From contig WFRC01000302.1 of the NCBI GenBank assembly GCA_015486685.1, positions 1 through 14,091 of the forward strand: 14,091 nucleotides of DNA, given 5' to 3'. A model generated the notes under the pieces. That model saw only the letters and a program-made list of their open reading frames with translations, was not told where the DNA came from and searched no databases. The stretch is from Caldifarciminota bacterium. Lineage in GTDB: Bacteria; Hydrothermota; UBA3072; WFRC01. The translations under genes were made by a program, and so were the position numbers. Positions 13,270 to 14,091 of this stretch are shown here, one piece after another (the first letter of the stretch is position 1; every line of letters begins with the position of its first letter).

Positions 13270-13545
13270 CAATTATCATTTTCTTCTTCCAAATCCTGAT
13301 GGTACAGAATGAAGCGAAAAAGGTAAAAAAGATAAAGACATCTACCCACAACCTATCTTTTACTCCCGCATTTTCATTCCCTACTTACTATATTAATCTG
13401 GATTTCCCTCCCTCTGGAAAGGGTTCACCCTGATAGATACGAAAGTATACCTTACAAGGTAAAAGGAAGGTGACTCCTTTGAAAAAGAATATAGGAAATG
13501 AAAACCTTAAATCCGATACCCGAGCCAAAGAAATGAATTTTTCTC
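13270..13545. other. Intergenic gap with several hairpins
   Basis: No gene is seen on either strand that I would support. An 8-bp stem AAAAGATA/TATCTTTT lies around 13327-13360. The compact structured element at 13418-13480 is listed separately. GGATTT (13400-13405) and AAATCC (13509-13514) could form an outer closing stem around it. I recognise no tRNA or known riboswitch. Confidence 0.5.
13418..13480 (+). ncRNA. Candidate three-stem structured RNA or inverted-repeat element
   Basis: AAAGGGTTCACC (13418-13429) pairs with GGTGACTCCTTT (13469-13480) over 12 positions, with one G-U and one T-C mismatch. Inside are two abutting hairpins. The first is ATAC-GAAA-GTAT (13437-13448), which has a GNRA tetraloop. 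The second is ACCT-TACA-AGGT (13449-13460). Joining segments are CCTGATAG-like and AAAAGGAA. Nested stems with a GNRA loop argue for selected RNA structure. An alternative is a small REP/MITE-like element, since the ends are imperfect inverted repeats. No own promoter was found, and the next promoter lies downstream, so it is not obviously a leader of the next gene. Confidence 0.4.
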
Positions 13546-13573
13546 TTGACAAAATATTTTTAATTATTATTTT
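13546..13573 (+). promoter_or_regulatory. Promoter of the terminal exported-protein gene
   Basis: A perfect TTGACA (13546-13551), a 16-base AT-rich spacer and TATTTT (13568-13573). The predicted start is near 13580, giving a leader of about 23 bases that contains AAGGGGG before the ATG. It is nearly the same as the ORP-like operon promoter (TTGACA, 16, TATTTA). Confidence 0.65.
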
Positions 13574-13602
13574 AAATATAAATCTATAACAAGGGGGTAT
13601 TT

Positions 13603-14091
13603 ATGTACTGGTACATCTTAGTTCTTACAACACTGGTTTTGCCCGGGAATAAAAGGATGTTATGGTTTCTTCCCGAACAGAACAAAGGGATTTATGAAAA
13701 ATCTCAAATGCAGAGTAAAGTCCCCCATCATCCTTCTATTTCTCCACAAAAATTTCTCTTTATAGAAAATCACGAGAGGATACCTGAAAATAGATTAAAG
13801 AAAAATGAAATAATGATAAATGGCAAGAAATACAGATTGATAGAAGAAGGCACATCCCGGGTATTGCTCCTTGTAAACGAAAAAGAGAGTGAAAAAGAAA
13901 TTGAAAAAAGGGGAATGGAGATATTAAATGGGTTGCGACAAAAAGGAGGTGATACATTAGGATATATAACGGGCACAGTTACAGATACAGCAGGGAATCC
14001 TATTCAGGGTGTAAGATTCTGGGTATGGTCCCTCGACGGTTCGCATGCGTATAATAGCGGAAGTTGGGCAACAGATTCACTTGGACATTAT
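13603..14091 (+). CDS. Exported protein with carboxypeptidase-regulatory-like domain (3' partial)
   Basis: 163 codons are open from ATG 13603 to the window edge, with no stop. AAGGGGG (13591-13597) and a strong promoter precede it. The N-terminus MYWYILVLTTLVLPGN is a hydrophobic signal without basic residues. Residues about 17-120 are polar and charged (for example NEKESEKEIEKR) with no recognised fold. From about residue 121, GYITGTVTDTAGNPIQGVRFWVW...ATDSLGHY matches the start of a carboxypeptidase D regulatory-like (CarboxypepD_reg, Ig-like) domain, common in large secreted or surface proteins. What follows is outside the window, so its enzyme or anchoring domains are unknown. Confidence 0.8.
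   Translation, partial: MYWYILVLTTLVLPGNKRMLWFLPEQNKGIYEKSQMQSKVPHHPSISPQKFLFIENHERIPENRLKKNEIMINGKKYRLIEEGTSRVLLLVNEKESEKEIEKRGMEILNGLRQKGGDTLGYITGTVTDTAGNPIQGVRFWVWSLDGSHAYNSGSWATDSLGHY

Noticed and set aside
13400..13515. Known riboswitch (c-di-GMP, TPP, purine) in the structured element
   Set aside because: Nested stems are present, but none of the conserved sequence motifs of these classes could be found.
13760..13976. Minus-strand open frames opposite the terminal gene
   Set aside because: They mirror an open plus-strand frame with promoter, ribosome site, signal peptide and recognisable domain; the minus translations are low-complexity.

Overview
The window is AT-rich DNA, probably from an uncultured, strictly anaerobic bacterium with two membranes. 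Anaerobiosis is suggested by two [4Fe-4S] MinD-type ATPases beside a NifX-domain protein and by a pair of radical SAM enzymes. An outer membrane is suggested by a beta-barrel with a TonB-receptor-like C-terminus and by several exported TPR proteins. The MEP isoprenoid genes ispD and ispF mark it as bacterial. The look is that of candidate phyla such as WOR-3, but I cannot assign a phylum from sequence alone.

Layout. Positions 1-382 are a gene-free, G-poor spacer made partly of degenerate 7-base and 9-base repeats. Positions 383-2939 (minus strand) hold a four-gene operon: a Gly/Trp/Tyr-rich small protein, a NifX-domain protein with a Pro/Gly linker and coiled coil, and two Fe-S MinD-like ATPases. 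This gene content resembles the ORP (orange protein) operons of anaerobes. It has a sigma70-type promoter with a palindrome near +1. Positions 3006-3449 are the divergent control region. Positions 3450-9190 (plus strand) hold a tightly overlapping operon: a degenerate PIN-TRAM protein, ispD, ispF, a 922-residue exported TPR protein and an outer-membrane barrel.

Positions 9240-13247 hold a second plus-strand operon: an ArsR-type repressor with its own palindromic operator, two radical SAM proteins that share a C-terminal signature, and a small exported TPR protein. The gap 13248-13602 holds a hairpin at the operon end, a candidate three-stem RNA or inverted-repeat element (13418-13480) and a promoter. 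From 13603 an exported protein with a carboxypeptidase-regulatory-like domain runs off the window.

How the genes fit together. The left operon looks like Fe-S or metal-cofactor handling under a palindromic, possibly metal-dependent operator. The central operon joins isoprenoid precursor synthesis to an envelope TPR/barrel pair. The right operon looks like a self-regulated radical SAM module of unknown substrate. The points most worth a second look are the PIN domain that has lost most of its catalytic acids, the plug-less TonB-like barrel beside the giant TPR protein, the ArsR/radical SAM module, the structured element at 13418-13480 and the cryptic heptamer/nonamer arrays.
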